DNA from: Succinivibrionaceae bacterium
GTDB lineage: Bacteria > Pseudomonadota > Gammaproteobacteria > Enterobacterales > Succinivibrionaceae
Direction: 5' to 3'
NCBI GenBank assembly: GCA_016284235.1
Contig: JAEEOK010000110.1
Location: 1 to 44,582 of the forward strand
DNA length: 44,582 nt
Each line of letters starts with the position of its first letter. Within the stretch, counting starts at the first letter, position 1. This document shows, one piece after another, positions 8,944 through 17,553 of the stretch. The position numbers were made by a program, and so were the translations under genes. The notes beneath the pieces are model-generated. The model worked only from the letters and a program-made list of their open reading frames with translations, did no database searches and was not told the DNA's origin.

Positions 8944-10290
8944 TTATCTGCTGTATACCATAGCCATGCCTTTCTGTGCAGTGCAGATTACTCCTTCAGC
9001 ATAGGCCAGAACTCCGTTGACCAGAGTAAATACTACTCTGGATCCGAAGGTCCTGTTTTCAAACGGTGACCATCCGCATTTATACAGAATATTTTCGCTT
9101 GATACCTTAAAGCTTCCGTTAAGATCCACCAGAGTCAGATCGGCATAGTAGCCCTCTCTGATAAATCCTCTTAATGCAATATGGTATCTGGAGGCGACAT
9201 TATGCGAGGTACACTGCACAATCTGCTCCAGACTCAGCTCATTTCTGTGGAAGAGTTCAATAAGTCCTGTAAGAGTGTGCTGGCACATGGGAATGCCGGA
9301 CGGAGCCTTGAAATAGGTATTGTTCTTTTCTGAAGCCAGGTGGGGAGCATGGTCTGTTGCGATGATATCAATCGTGCCGTTTCTTATTCCCTCCAGGAGT
9401 GCATTGCGATCATCTTTTGTTTTTACTGCAGGATTGCATTTGATTTTGGTTCCAAGCTGCTCGTAGTCGCTGTCCGTAAACATCAGGTGCGGCATACATG
9501 CTTCTGCTGTAATTTTTCTGTGCTCTCTGATGATGCCCCGGTTGATTTCTGTAAGCATCTCAACCTCCTCTCTGGTGGACATATGGAAGATATGCAGATC
9601 TGCATGGTGCCTCAGAGCCAGATTTACAGCCGTTTGAGCTGATTTGAGACAGGCTTCTCTTGATCTGATTACAGGATGCATTGATACGGGAACGTCGTCC
9701 CTGTATTTTTCTTTAGCCTTTTTTTCGGCCTCCGCTATTATGTCGGTGCGTTCGCAGTGTGTGGCAATGAGTGCAGGCGACTCTCTGAAGAGAGCATCCA
9801 GAGCCTCCTCTTTGTCAACCAGCATATTGCCTGTTGATGAGCCCATGAATATTTTGAGTCCGGGACATTGTTTCGGATCGAGCTTCTTGACCTCCTCAAT
9901 GTTGTCATTGGTCGCTCCAAGGAAAAAACCGTAGTTTGCTATTGATGTGGCGGCGCCGATCTGCTGTTTTTTCTGCCATTCGTCAATGGTTACCGTCTGA
10001 GGCGTGGTATTCGGCATATCCATAAAACTTGTGGTTCCGCCAGCAACTGCGGCGCGGGATTCGGATCCTATTGTAGCCTTGACAGTTCCTCCCGGCTCTC
10101 TGAAATGAACCTGATCGTCAATAATTCCGGGAAGAAGTGTAAGACCTTCGGCATTAATGAGTCTGCTGCGGCCGTCATGGGATATGTCAGATGCGATTTT
10201 TTCTATTCTGCCTCCGCTGATCAGCAGATCGGATGGAAATATGCGGTTTTCATTTACAACTGTTGCGTTTTTTATAAGGATTTTTTCCAT
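8944..10290 (-). CDS. pyrC: dihydroorotase (class I type, DQVHFREPG subgroup)
   Basis: Zinc amidohydrolase of de novo pyrimidine synthesis; it interconverts N-carbamoyl-aspartate and dihydroorotate. The 448 residues carry the N-terminal metal motif as DDQVHFREPG (about 58-67), TTSFMDMPNT (about 86-95), GLKIFMGSSTGN with the likely carboxylated lysine, ATHCER, HIFHMST, and the C-terminal ATDHAPH. In the usual DxHxHxRxPG signature one position is His; here it is Gln, a variant I remember from Bacteroidetes-type dihydroorotases. An allantoinase or hydantoinase role is possible but less likely from the motif set. An AGGA-type ribosome binding site precedes the ATG. No other pyr gene is adjacent. 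Confidence 0.87.
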   Translation of the reverse strand: MEKILIKNATVVNENRIFPSDLLISGGRIEKIASDISHDGRSRLINAEGLTLLPGIIDDQVHFREPGGTVKATIGSESRAAVAGGTTSFMDMPNTTPQTVTIDEWQKKQQIGAATSIANYGFFLGATNDNIEEVKKLDPKQCPGLKIFMGSSTGNMLVDKEEALDALFRESPALIATHCERTDIIAEAEKKAKEKYRDDVPVSMHPVIRSREACLKSAQTAVNLALRHHADLHIFHMSTREEVEMLTEINRGIIREHRKITAEACMPHLMFTDSDYEQLGTKIKCNPAVKTKDDRNALLEGIRNGTIDIIATDHAPHLASEKNNTYFKAPSGIPMCQHTLTGLIELFHRNELSLEQIVQCTSHNVASRYHIALRGFIREGYYADLTLVDLNGSFKVSSENILYKCGWSPFENRTFGSRVVFTLVNGVLAYAEGVICTAQKGMAMVYSR

Positions 10291-10635
10291 ATTTGAAGGT
10301 CCTGTTTTGTATTGTCAGAAACAGAGCATGCTTCAGATCAAACTCGTTTTAAAGTTTTAAAACTGTTGCATGCTTCTGATAAAACCGGGATAACAGCGGA
10401 TGAATGTTCCGGAACGGGTATCGCGGCCGCTTTTTTATTATTTGAAGTTTTGTCTGTTAAATCAACTCCCCGAAAAGAAAACTTTTCCAGTTTCTGAGGT
10501 CGTTGTTTCAGATACATTTCCTGTTTTCCGGCCTCATGATGTACAGCTGCAATCATTCAAATGAGTTCAGAGTCCCGCTTTTGGTCTTTGATCAATGAAT
10601 AATTAAAATTGTCGCATTCCTTTACACTTTTAACT

Positions 10636-10686
10636 TTCCCTTAAATATTACTGTAAAATAAGGGAACGTCATTGATAATAAGGGAA
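10636..10686. repeat. inverted and direct TAAGGGAA motifs
   Basis: TTCCCTTA at 10636-10643 is the reverse complement of TAAGGGAA at 10659-10666, which recurs at 10679-10686, exactly 20 bases on (two helical turns). This could be an operator pair for a lost gene, or chance in AT-rich DNA. Confidence 0.35.
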
Positions 10687-10735
10687 TAAAACAAAATCAA
10701 CAAGACGGATAAAGCAATCTCGCAGGCAAAACCAG

Positions 10736-10903
10736 ATGGAGTGTTTTCCGACTGTCATTAAATTACACCTGTATTTCAATCCGGAATTTGAACATTACAG
10801 TAAAGAGGTCATCATAAACGGTGATGGTCTTGATCAGTCTAGGTACCAAAGCATCATTGAACTCCTTAATTACAGACAAACAAGGCAGGGCGGTTCTAGG
10901 TAG
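10736..10903 (+). CDS. unidentified 55-residue ORF, possibly a gene remnant
   Basis: An ATG-started frame that is open for about 16 further codons upstream. The product reads KLHLYFNPEFEHYSKEV and later DQSRYQSIIELLNYRQTR before the stop. It has the look of a truncated N-terminal domain of a larger protein (transposase- or replication-like), but no family can be named. No good ribosome binding site. Confidence 0.2.
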   Translation: MECFPTVIKLHLYFNPEFEHYSKEVIINGDGLDQSRYQSIIELLNYRQTRQGGSR

Positions 10904-11188
10904 TTTGATTGTAGAAAAATGAAAAGTGAGATCCTTTTATGCCGCGGTAAGCAAGACATCTTTACATATCAACATATTTCCTGAACAGATCCTAAATTTA
11001 TAGTAAACATCTGAAAATCAGAAAGGCAGGTAAGTGCTGTCCTGTTATGAAATTAGAATTCAGGATTTAAAGCATTTTCTGATTTTTTCATTCGGAATAT
11101 ACACACTGTATTCATCATTCCAGGGAACATACGGCAGCGGCTTGAAAGTAAGATACCCTGTATAAAGCAGAGGGTCCGGAAGTCATTT

Positions 11189-11551
11189 ATGTCATTGCGG
11201 CACAGGGATGTTCCAACCTCAGCTGTTATTGATTTGAGACAGAGGTTTCTTCACCGTATCAGCGTCTTCAAACTTGATAAAGTCCGTGAATACTTTGATT
11301 ACATCGCTGCCGCCGGTGTTTATCCGGCAGTTGCCTGCAGTAATGATTCTGTTTTCCGTACAGTCTTTCCTGTAATTGTCACAGCAGAAAGACACCGAAA
11401 GTACATATGTGCTGCTTCGAAAAGGTATCCGCCGTTAAAACTTGTCCTTATGGGAAAAACCGGAATTGTTTATTTTTTGTTCAGAAATGTGATCGTAATA
11501 AATGATTTTTCAGATCAAAAATTAGAGAATCATAATATTGAAAAAGGGTAG
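11189..11551 (+). CDS. doubtful 120-residue ORF
   Basis: The longest open frame in the gene-poor stretch. The product is basic, with a hydrophobic middle, and ends just before the small ORF at 11560. No ribosome binding site, no family resemblance and no codon-use support that I can see. It could equally be non-coding leader sequence for the downstream small ORF. Confidence 0.2.
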   Translation: MSLRHRDVPTSAVIDLRQRFLHRISVFKLDKVREYFDYIAAAGVYPAVACSNDSVFRTVFPVIVTAERHRKYICAASKRYPPLKLVLMGKTGIVYFLFRNVIVINDFSDQKLENHNIEKG

Positions 11552-11559
11552 TAGTCAGA

Positions 11560-11748
11560 ATGAAAAACAGTATTCGCAGCAGACGTAGTTTCGGAGCCAT
11601 AGCAGTATACGCTCTGGTTACCGCTATTTTGCTTTCTACTGTGGGTATGATGTGCTATGCCAAAGGTTCCTCCGAGTCTGATTGCATGTCTTTCTGCAGT
11701 GACAGGGGCGTGACGCTGAGTGAACTTATGCATACCGGATTACATTGA
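11560..11748 (+). CDS. possible small membrane or exported peptide (62 residues)
   Basis: Begins MKNSIRSRRS (positively charged), then a hydrophobic segment at about 12-33, then a short tail with three cysteines (MMCYAKG, DCMSFCSDRG). This is the architecture of a small membrane-anchored or secreted peptide. Support comes from the following T-rich stretch and terminator. Against it, the nearest purine run (AAAAGGG) is about 12-14 bases from the ATG. Function unknown. Confidence 0.4.
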   Translation: MKNSIRSRRSFGAIAVYALVTAILLSTVGMMCYAKGSSESDCMSFCSDRGVTLSELMHTGLH

Positions 11749-11791
11749 TTTTTATTTCCTCTTTCTTTTTTTTCCTCTTTTTCCTCTTTTG

Positions 11792-11820
11792 AGCCGGATT
11801 TAAACCCGGTTTTCTTTTTT
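11792..11820 (+). terminator. terminator after the small ORF
   Basis: A 6-bp stem (AGCCGG / CCGGTT, one G-U pair) with an 8-base loop is followed by TTCTTTTTT. It sits downstream of an unusually pyrimidine-rich run of Ts and Cs. Confidence 0.6.
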
Positions 11821-11992
11821 ATGCATTTTTTTTGTTCCTGCTCCTGCCGGTGACACCTGCTGCAGCATGTATGATCCGCTGAAGACTGTTCATCATTAAA
11901 ACCTGGTCTGTCAGAGTGCGTAGGATATCTACAAAATGATGTGAACAGTGTAAAATATGCGTGTTAAAAATTGTTCTTAAGGATGACCTAGT

Positions 11993-14900
11993 ATGATACC
12001 TCAGCTCTCGGATCAGTTTAATACGGACGAACTATACAGGAGCTATTTCAGTTCCCTTGCCCATGAAGGTTTTCAGGGTGATATAGAAACGGATTTTTCA
12101 AGCCGTCTTGCCGTGGCCACAGACAACAGTGTTTATCAGTGGCTGCCTCAGGGAGTTGTTTTTCCGAAATCCTACCGTGATGTGCAGCTGATTAATTCAA
12201 TTTCTGCACGGGATGAGTTCAGAGCTGTGAAGCTGGTTCCCCGCGGAGGCGGAACAGGAACCAACGGTCAGTCTCTGAACGGCGGAGTGGTGGTCGATCT
12301 ATCCCGTCATATGAATGTGATTATTGAATATGACCGTCAAAGTTCATCAGTCAGAGTACAGCCCGGAGTAGTCAAGGATCAGCTTAATGAATACCTGAAG
12401 CCGTCCGGCTATTTCTTCGCGCCTGAACTTTCCACATCCAACCGTGCCACCATAGGAGGCATGATAAGTACGGATGCCTCAGGACAGGGATCTCTGGTCT
12501 ACGGTAAAACATCCCAGCATGTCGCCTCGGTTACTGTTGTTCTGTACGACGGAAGTCTGGCAGAATTTGCTCCGGTCTCCGGGGATGCTCTCAGGGAAAA
12601 ACTTGCGGCTGAGGGACTTGAGGGTGATATCTACAGAACCGTATATGCAGTGGTTAAGGATAAACAGCAGGAAATAGAGAGTACGTTCCCGAAACTTACG
12701 CGTTTCCTTACCGGATATGACTTAAAGCATGTTTATGATCCGGATACCGATACTCTTGATCTGTCACGCATCATCTGCGGAGGGGAAGGAACCCTCGGAT
12801 TTATAGTTGAGGCAAGGCTGACACTTACAAAGATCCCTACCTTCCGGGCTCTTGTCAATGTCAAGTATGACAGCTTTGACTCGGCTCTTCGCAATGCTCA
12901 GGTAATGCTGTCCTCAGGATGTCTATCCGTCGAGACGGTCGATTCAAAGGTTCTTAATCTAGCAAGAACCGATATTGTATGGTATTCCGTCAAGGATCTC
13001 ATAGCCGACGTTCCCGGCTGTGATATGCAGGGTATCAACATAGTAGAATTTGCAGGCTATGATCCTGAAGAGGAAAAGAAGAAGACCGAAGCGCTCTGTG
13101 CCGTACTTGATCGGCAGATAGCAGCACACGAGGCCGGAGTGATAGGGTATCAGTTTACCTATGATCTGCCGAGCATTCTGAATATTTATGCCATGCGCAA
13201 GAAGGCTGTCGGTCTTCTTGGCAAGGCCGATGGCGATGCCAAACCTATAGCCTTTACCGAGGACACATGTGTTCCTCCGGAAAAACTGGCCGATTATATT
13301 CTTGAGTTCAGAGAGCTTCTTGATTCGAAAAATCTGAGCTACGGTATGTTCGGTCATGTTGATTCTGGAGTTCTTCATGTAAGACCGGCACTTGATATGT
13401 GCGATCCGCTGCAGGAGGCGATGCTTCATGAGATTACAGGAAAAATGGTCGAACTTACAGCCAAGTACGGCGGTCTTATGTGGGGTGAACACGGCAGAGG
13501 ATTCCGGTCGCAGTACGGTCCTAAGTATTTCGGGAAGCTTTTTGACGAGCTGAGACGTATAAAGGGAGCTTTTGATCCCTGCAACAAGATTAATCCGGGA
13601 AAGATATGCACTCCGCTGGAGTCTGACGAACCGCTTGTCGAGGTTTCATTTCAAAAGAGAGGAACCTTTGATCGCCAGATCAGACCTGATGTAAGACACG
13701 GATATGAGGAGGTTATGATCTGTAACGGCAACGGTGCGTGCTTCAATTATGATGTCAATTCTCCGATGTGTCCTTCCTACAAGCTTTTCAGAGATCGCCG
13801 CATGTCTCCGAAAGGCAGAGCGACTCTTGCAAGAGAATGGCTCAGACAGATGGAGAATGCCGGTGCGGATCTGCTGGCCGAGGATGCGCTTGAGCGTGAC
13901 TTCAGTTTTTCGGAACTGATGCAGAGGATTATGAACACTGCGCGAAACCGCCTTGGCAGATATGACTTCTCTGACGAGGTAAATAAAGCTCTCAGTGAAT
14001 GTCTGGCCTGCAAGGCGTGCTCGAGCCAGTGCCCTGTGAAGGTGGATATTGCGAATTTCAGATCCCGCTTTATGTACATGTACTATCGCCGCTACCTGCG
14101 TCCGGTAAGAGATTACTGTGTGGCAAACGTGGAGAAACTGCTTCCGCTAATGTCTTTCCTGCCGAACATTTCCAATCTGTTGATAAACAATCCTCTTTCC
14201 CGTGCGGCGGCCAAGTATGGAATGGGGATGGTGGATCTGCCGCCTCTGAGTTATCCGAATCTTTCCTCTCTTGCCGAAGATCTCGAGATTCCAGCTTTTA
14301 ATCTGGATGCTGTCAAAATTATGTCTGCAGAGGACAGAGTCAGAAGCGTTTTTGTAATTCAGGATCCGTTCACCAGCTGTTATGACGCTCCGGTGGTCGC
14401 AGATATGCTCAGACTCATGAAAGCTCTGGGATTCAGACCTTATCTGGTGCCGTTTGTACCTAACGGCAAGGTTCAGCATGTCCGGGGATTTTTGTCAGCC
14501 TTTGCCAGAACAGCTCAGAATACCGCCGATTTTCTGAATGAACTTGATAAGATCGGAGTTCCTCTGGTAGGTCTGGATCCGGCAATGGTAATCTGCTACA
14601 GAGATGAATATCAGAAGATTCTGAAGGATCGCCGCGGTGATTTCAATGTGATGATGATTCAGGAATGGCTTCTGTCTGTAATGGAGCACAGAACTGCATT
14701 GAATGAATTTCTCTGTGACGAGACATTCTATCTGCTGGCCCACTGTCAGGAGAAAACCTTCAAACCTTCTACTCATAATGACTGGGTTCGTATTTTCGAC
14801 TTTTTCGGTCTCAAGCTCAAGCCGGTGGCAGTCGGATGCTGCGGTATGGCAGGAATGTACGGACATGAAAGAGTTCACCGCGAGACTTCAGAGCGTATCT

Positions 14901-15052
14901 ATAATCAGAGTTTCGGTGCGGCAGTCAAGCGCTACGGTGTGGAGCACTGCCTTGTTACAGGCTATTCGTGCCGCAGTCAGGTCAAGCGCATGGAGGGCAG
15001 GACAGCGCTTCATCCTGTGCAGATTATTGCCCGCTACTATGAGGCAGAATGA
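11993..15052 (+). CDS. ydiJ: FAD/Fe-S D-2-hydroxyacid dehydrogenase, YdiJ family
   Basis: A 1019-residue flavoprotein matching E. coli YdiJ (1018 residues; reported to oxidise D-2-hydroxyglutarate) almost end to end. In order: an FAD_binding_4 domain with PRGGGTGTNGQ (about 82-92) and ELSTSNRATIGGMISTDASG (about 145-164); an FAD-oxidase C-terminal domain with GMFGHVDSGVLHVRP and WGEHGRGF; a cysteine cluster CNGNGACF..SPMCPS at about 577-597; a 4Fe-4S motif CLACKACSSQCP at about 670-681; and a C-terminal CCG-type domain with GCCGMAGMYGHE (CCG at 949-951). All cofactor motifs are intact. AAGGA precedes the ATG. It overlaps the next gene by an ATGA junction, the ydiJ-ydiI neighbourhood of enterics. 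The exact D-2-hydroxyacid substrate is inference. Confidence 0.94.
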   Translation: MIPQLSDQFNTDELYRSYFSSLAHEGFQGDIETDFSSRLAVATDNSVYQWLPQGVVFPKSYRDVQLINSISARDEFRAVKLVPRGGGTGTNGQSLNGGVVVDLSRHMNVIIEYDRQSSSVRVQPGVVKDQLNEYLKPSGYFFAPELSTSNRATIGGMISTDASGQGSLVYGKTSQHVASVTVVLYDGSLAEFAPVSGDALREKLAAEGLEGDIYRTVYAVVKDKQQEIESTFPKLTRFLTGYDLKHVYDPDTDTLDLSRIICGGEGTLGFIVEARLTLTKIPTFRALVNVKYDSFDSALRNAQVMLSSGCLSVETVDSKVLNLARTDIVWYSVKDLIADVPGCDMQGINIVEFAGYDPEEEKKKTEALCAVLDRQIAAHEAGVIGYQFTYDLPSILNIYAMRKKAVGLLGKADGDAKPIAFTEDTCVPPEKLADYILEFRELLDSKNLSYGMFGHVDSGVLHVRPALDMCDPLQEAMLHEITGKMVELTAKYGGLMWGEHGRGFRSQYGPKYFGKLFDELRRIKGAFDPCNKINPGKICTPLESDEPLVEVSFQKRGTFDRQIRPDVRHGYEEVMICNGNGACFNYDVNSPMCPSYKLFRDRRMSPKGRATLAREWLRQMENAGADLLAEDALERDFSFSELMQRIMNTARNRLGRYDFSDEVNKALSECLACKACSSQCPVKVDIANFRSRFMYMYYRRYLRPVRDYCVANVEKLLPLMSFLPNISNLLINNPLSRAAAKYGMGMVDLPPLSYPNLSSLAEDLEIPAFNLDAVKIMSAEDRVRSVFVIQDPFTSCYDAPVVADMLRLMKALGFRPYLVPFVPNGKVQHVRGFLSAFARTAQNTADFLNELDKIGVPLVGLDPAMVICYRDEYQKILKDRRGDFNVMMIQEWLLSVMEHRTALNEFLCDETFYLLAHCQEKTFKPSTHNDWVRIFDFFGLKLKPVAVGCCGMAGMYGHERVHRETSERIYNQSFGAAVKRYGVEHCLVTGYSCRSQVKRMEGRTALHPVQIIARYYEAE

Positions 15053-15489
15053 TGGGGATCTGGAAGCGGGAATTCACGCTTGAGCATCTTAACGAAATAT
15101 GCACGGATACAATGGTTTCCGGACTGGGGATAGTTTTCACGTCTTTCGGTGATGACTATATGGAGGCTGTCATGCCTGTTGATAAGCGCACGTGCCAGCC
15201 CTACGGAATGCTTCACGGCGGCGCTTCGGCCGCTCTTGCTGAAACAGTGGGCTCCATAGCCGGAAATATGTGCTGCCCCGAGGATAAATGCTGTCTCGGA
15301 CTTGATATCAATGCCAACCACGTGCGCGGAGCGTTCGGCGGAACGGTAAGAGCAAGAGCGGTTCCTCTTCATCTCGGAGTATCAACACAGGTGTGGAGCA
15401 TCCGCATATACAGCGACAGGGATGAGCTGATCTGTGATTCGAGGCTTACTCTTGCTGTTCACAGACGCAAAAGAGTATGTGCAGGGTGA
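15049..15489 (+). CDS. menI: hotdog-fold acyl-CoA thioesterase, MenI (YdiI)-like
   Basis: A 146-residue 4HBT-family thioesterase, close to E. coli YdiI/MenI, which hydrolyses 1,4-dihydroxy-2-naphthoyl-CoA in menaquinone synthesis. The signature QPYGMLHGGASAALAET is present, with the catalytic Glu at about 65 and the conserved His at 56. GLDINANHVRGA matches the CoA/dimer-interface segment. The start overlaps the ydiJ stop (ATGATG at 15049; 15052 is an alternative first codon), so translation is probably coupled. Without other men genes in the window, the menaquinone role is inferred from family identity; a broader acyl-CoA role is possible. Confidence 0.9.
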   Translation: MMGIWKREFTLEHLNEICTDTMVSGLGIVFTSFGDDYMEAVMPVDKRTCQPYGMLHGGASAALAETVGSIAGNMCCPEDKCCLGLDINANHVRGAFGGTVRARAVPLHLGVSTQVWSIRIYSDRDELICDSRLTLAVHRRKRVCAG

Positions 15490-15538
15490 TAGTTCACCGG
15501 TTTTACGCGGTGAATGCTTTACTGCAGGAGGACAGGGA

Positions 15539-16492
15539 ATGCAGGACGCCACATTTAAATCTGATTTGAGTTCGGTTAATGTTACGGCAGTTGGAGAACT
15601 GCTTTTTGACGTCTCTCCCGAAGGAAGAACACCAGGCGGCGCTCCCGCCAATTTCGCCTTTCATTCCCTGATGCACGGTGCATCCGGAGCCCTTGTCACT
15701 GCAGTGGGGCAGGACAGGGAAGGCAGTGAACTGCTTGCTTTCTGCCGCGGCAGGGGACTTTCTGTATATCCGTGGATCAGCAGCTGTCCGACCGGTGTTT
15801 CGCAGGTGACGGCCGCCGGCGGTGAAATAAGCTATGACATAAGAGAAAACAGTGCCTGGGATGATCTCCATCTTACAGACGAAGCACTGCAGCGGATAAA
15901 AGGATCCGACGTTCTTGCCTACGGCTCTCTGGCTGCAAGAAGCCCGGCCGGCAGACAGGCTCTTGAGGATGCGGTATCCGCAGTTTCCGGATCATGTCTG
16001 CGTTTCTGCGATCTTAACCTCAGACAGCACTATTACAGCAGCGGACTGGTATCCTGTCTGATCAAATCATCTGACGTTCTCAAGCTTAATTTTGCCGAGT
16101 ATATGACTGTCTGCGATCTTTTCGGAGAGAAGCCTGGTATCGGCATTCCGGATACATTTGCTGATTTGGAATCCTGTTTCAGCCGGCTTGAAAAAGTTAT
16201 GACGGCGCTGGCGGCGCGGTATGATCTCAAGGGTGTTCTTCTTACTGCGGGAGAATGCGGATCTGCTGTCTGGTGGGATGGTGAATGTCTTGTCCATCCT
16301 GCCTCGCCGGCGGCTCCGGGAGGAGATGCGGTCGGTGCCGGTGACGCCTTTTCAGCTGCGTTTCTGTGCCGGATCCTTGCCGGAGCGGCACCTGATGCGG
16401 CACTGAAGCACGCATCAGAATATGCTGCCGGAGTATGCTCATACACCGGAGCATGGTCAGATGATGTTAAACGTCATATGAATGACATCTGA
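15539..16492 (+). CDS. PfkB-family carbohydrate kinase (fructokinase-like)
   Basis: A 317-residue ribokinase-fold sugar kinase that phosphorylates a sugar using ATP. The N-terminal PfkB signature region is GGAPANFAFH (about 33-42), and the second signature GGDAVGAGDAFSAAF carries the catalytic Asp at 269. VTAVGELLFDVSP at the start matches fructokinases. I chose the ATG at 15539 because AGGAGG lies seven bases before it; the frame is open 35 codons upstream, but those codons overlap menI and lack a ribosome binding site. It follows menI by about 50 bases and may share the ydiJ-menI transcript. No transporter or sucrase gene is adjacent, so the substrate is unsure. Confidence 0.85.
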   Translation: MQDATFKSDLSSVNVTAVGELLFDVSPEGRTPGGAPANFAFHSLMHGASGALVTAVGQDREGSELLAFCRGRGLSVYPWISSCPTGVSQVTAAGGEISYDIRENSAWDDLHLTDEALQRIKGSDVLAYGSLAARSPAGRQALEDAVSAVSGSCLRFCDLNLRQHYYSSGLVSCLIKSSDVLKLNFAEYMTVCDLFGEKPGIGIPDTFADLESCFSRLEKVMTALAARYDLKGVLLTAGECGSAVWWDGECLVHPASPAAPGGDAVGAGDAFSAAFLCRILAGAAPDAALKHASEYAAGVCSYTGAWSDDVKRHMNDI

Positions 16493-16650
16493 GCTTTGGA
16501 TCTTCGTTTTTTTTCTTGTAAACCGGGTGGCAAAATCCTGCCGCTTTCTCCGTACTCTGTTAAAGTTATCTTTATAACTTCTTGATTTATATACTGTTTT
16601 TAGCTTTATTTCTTAAAAAAATTCTCCCGCGCGTTTTTCCTTTTTTATTC

Positions 16651-16666
16651 TGGCATATTTATTGCT
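16651..16666 (+). promoter_or_regulatory. sigma-54 promoter of the flgBCDE operon
   Basis: TGGCAT, five bases, then TTGCT. The invariant GG (16652-16653) and GC (16664-16665) are separated by exactly ten bases, the sigma-54 -24/-12 arrangement. It lies about 30 bases before flgB, as expected for an FlrA/FlrC-type flagellar hierarchy; the activator is not in this window. Confidence 0.85.
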
Positions 16667-16697
16667 CTTATTACCGTAGATTTCAGGAGGAACAGTT

Positions 16698-17111
16698 ATG
16701 GGAATTTCATTTGATCAGGCTTTTGGTGTGCATCAGTACACTATGGGTGTCAGAAACGCCCGTTCGGAGGTTCTGGCATCAAATATTGCCAATGCTGATA
16801 CTCCGGGCTACAAGGCCAAGGATATGGATTTCAGCGCCGCACTTAATCAGGCTCTTTCCAAGACGGATCCGCGCGGTGTGAGTCTTTCACGCACCGATGA
16901 CAGGCATCTTAAGGGTTCGTCCTTTTTAAGCGGCGGCGATATTCTCTACCGGGTTCCCGAGCAGCCTGACACCGGCGACGGAAATACGGTTGATGTCCAG
17001 ACTGAAAGAATGGAATTTCTTGACAATGCCATGAGATATCAGGCTTCGCTTGAATTTCTGAATCAGCGTATCATGCTTCTTAACCGTGCCATCAGAGGAG
17101 AACAGGGATGA
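16698..17111 (+). CDS. flgB: flagellar proximal rod protein FlgB
   Basis: Proximal rod subunit linking the MS ring to the rest of the rod. 137 residues, the normal size. The N-terminal rod/hook helix with ASNIANADTPGYKAKD is clear. The C-terminal helix (MEFLDNAMRYQASLEFLNQRI) is as in other FlgB proteins. AGGAGG precedes the ATG. The stop overlaps the flgC start in an ATGA junction, so the two are translationally coupled. First gene of a sigma-54-driven rod/hook operon. Confidence 0.96.
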   Translation: MGISFDQAFGVHQYTMGVRNARSEVLASNIANADTPGYKAKDMDFSAALNQALSKTDPRGVSLSRTDDRHLKGSSFLSGGDILYRVPEQPDTGDGNTVDVQTERMEFLDNAMRYQASLEFLNQRIMLLNRAIRGEQG

Positions 17112-17533
17112 GTTTGTTTACTGTTATGGATATTGCAGGCTCCGCTCTCAGCGCCCAGTCTGTCCGGCTTAATACGGTTGCCAGCAATCTGGCAAATGCC
17201 GACAGCATTTCTTCGTCATCAAACCAGGCGTACAAGGCTAGAAAACCGTTTTTTTCAACAGTTCTTAAAGAGGCCCACAATAATATTTCACAGAGCGGAT
17301 CTGCTGCAGGCGTAAGGGTCGCCGGCATTGTGGAAAGTACGGCTCCGGCTGTCAGAGAATACAATCCGACTCATCCTATGGCAGACGAAGACGGCTATAT
17401 ATTCCGTCCCAACATCAATGTAGTTGAGGAGATGGCTGACATGATGAGTGCCAGCAAGTCCTATCAGACCAATGTTCAGATTGCAGAGACGGCAAAGACA
17501 TTACTGGCACAAACTTTGCGTCTTGGTAAGTAA
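17108..17533 (+). CDS. flgC: flagellar proximal rod protein FlgC
   Basis: Rod subunit of 141 residues. The N-terminal motif NTVASNLANADS is followed by AYKARKPFF, and the C-terminal signature is NVVEEMADMMSASKSYQTNVQIAETAK. It overlaps flgB by four bases and is followed after about 20 bases by flgD with its own AGGAGG. Length and both terminal helices are typical, with nothing unusual. Confidence 0.96.
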   Translation: MSLFTVMDIAGSALSAQSVRLNTVASNLANADSISSSSNQAYKARKPFFSTVLKEAHNNISQSGSAAGVRVAGIVESTAPAVREYNPTHPMADEDGYIFRPNINVVEEMADMMSASKSYQTNVQIAETAKTLLAQTLRLGK

Positions 17534-17553
17534 CAGAGGTTTAGGAGGCAAAA

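Larger units (their letters stand above)
10291..11559. other. gene-poor 1.27-kb stretch with short or decayed ORFs
   Basis: No gene of normal length is recognised. Contents are a GC-rich hairpin followed by TTTTTT near 10394-10440 (AGCGG / CCGCT around a GTTCCGGAAC palindrome), repeated AAGGGAA motifs (10636-10686), a 55-codon remnant-like ORF (10736-10903) and a 120-codon ORF of doubtful coding status (11189-11551). Composition and fragmentary ORFs suggest decay of former accessory DNA, but no insertion-sequence ends or integrase were seen. Confidence 0.45.

Noticed and set aside
15434-15538. Longer N-terminus of the PfkB kinase
   Set aside because: The extra codons overlap menI and lack a ribosome binding site; AGGAGG lies before ATG 15539.
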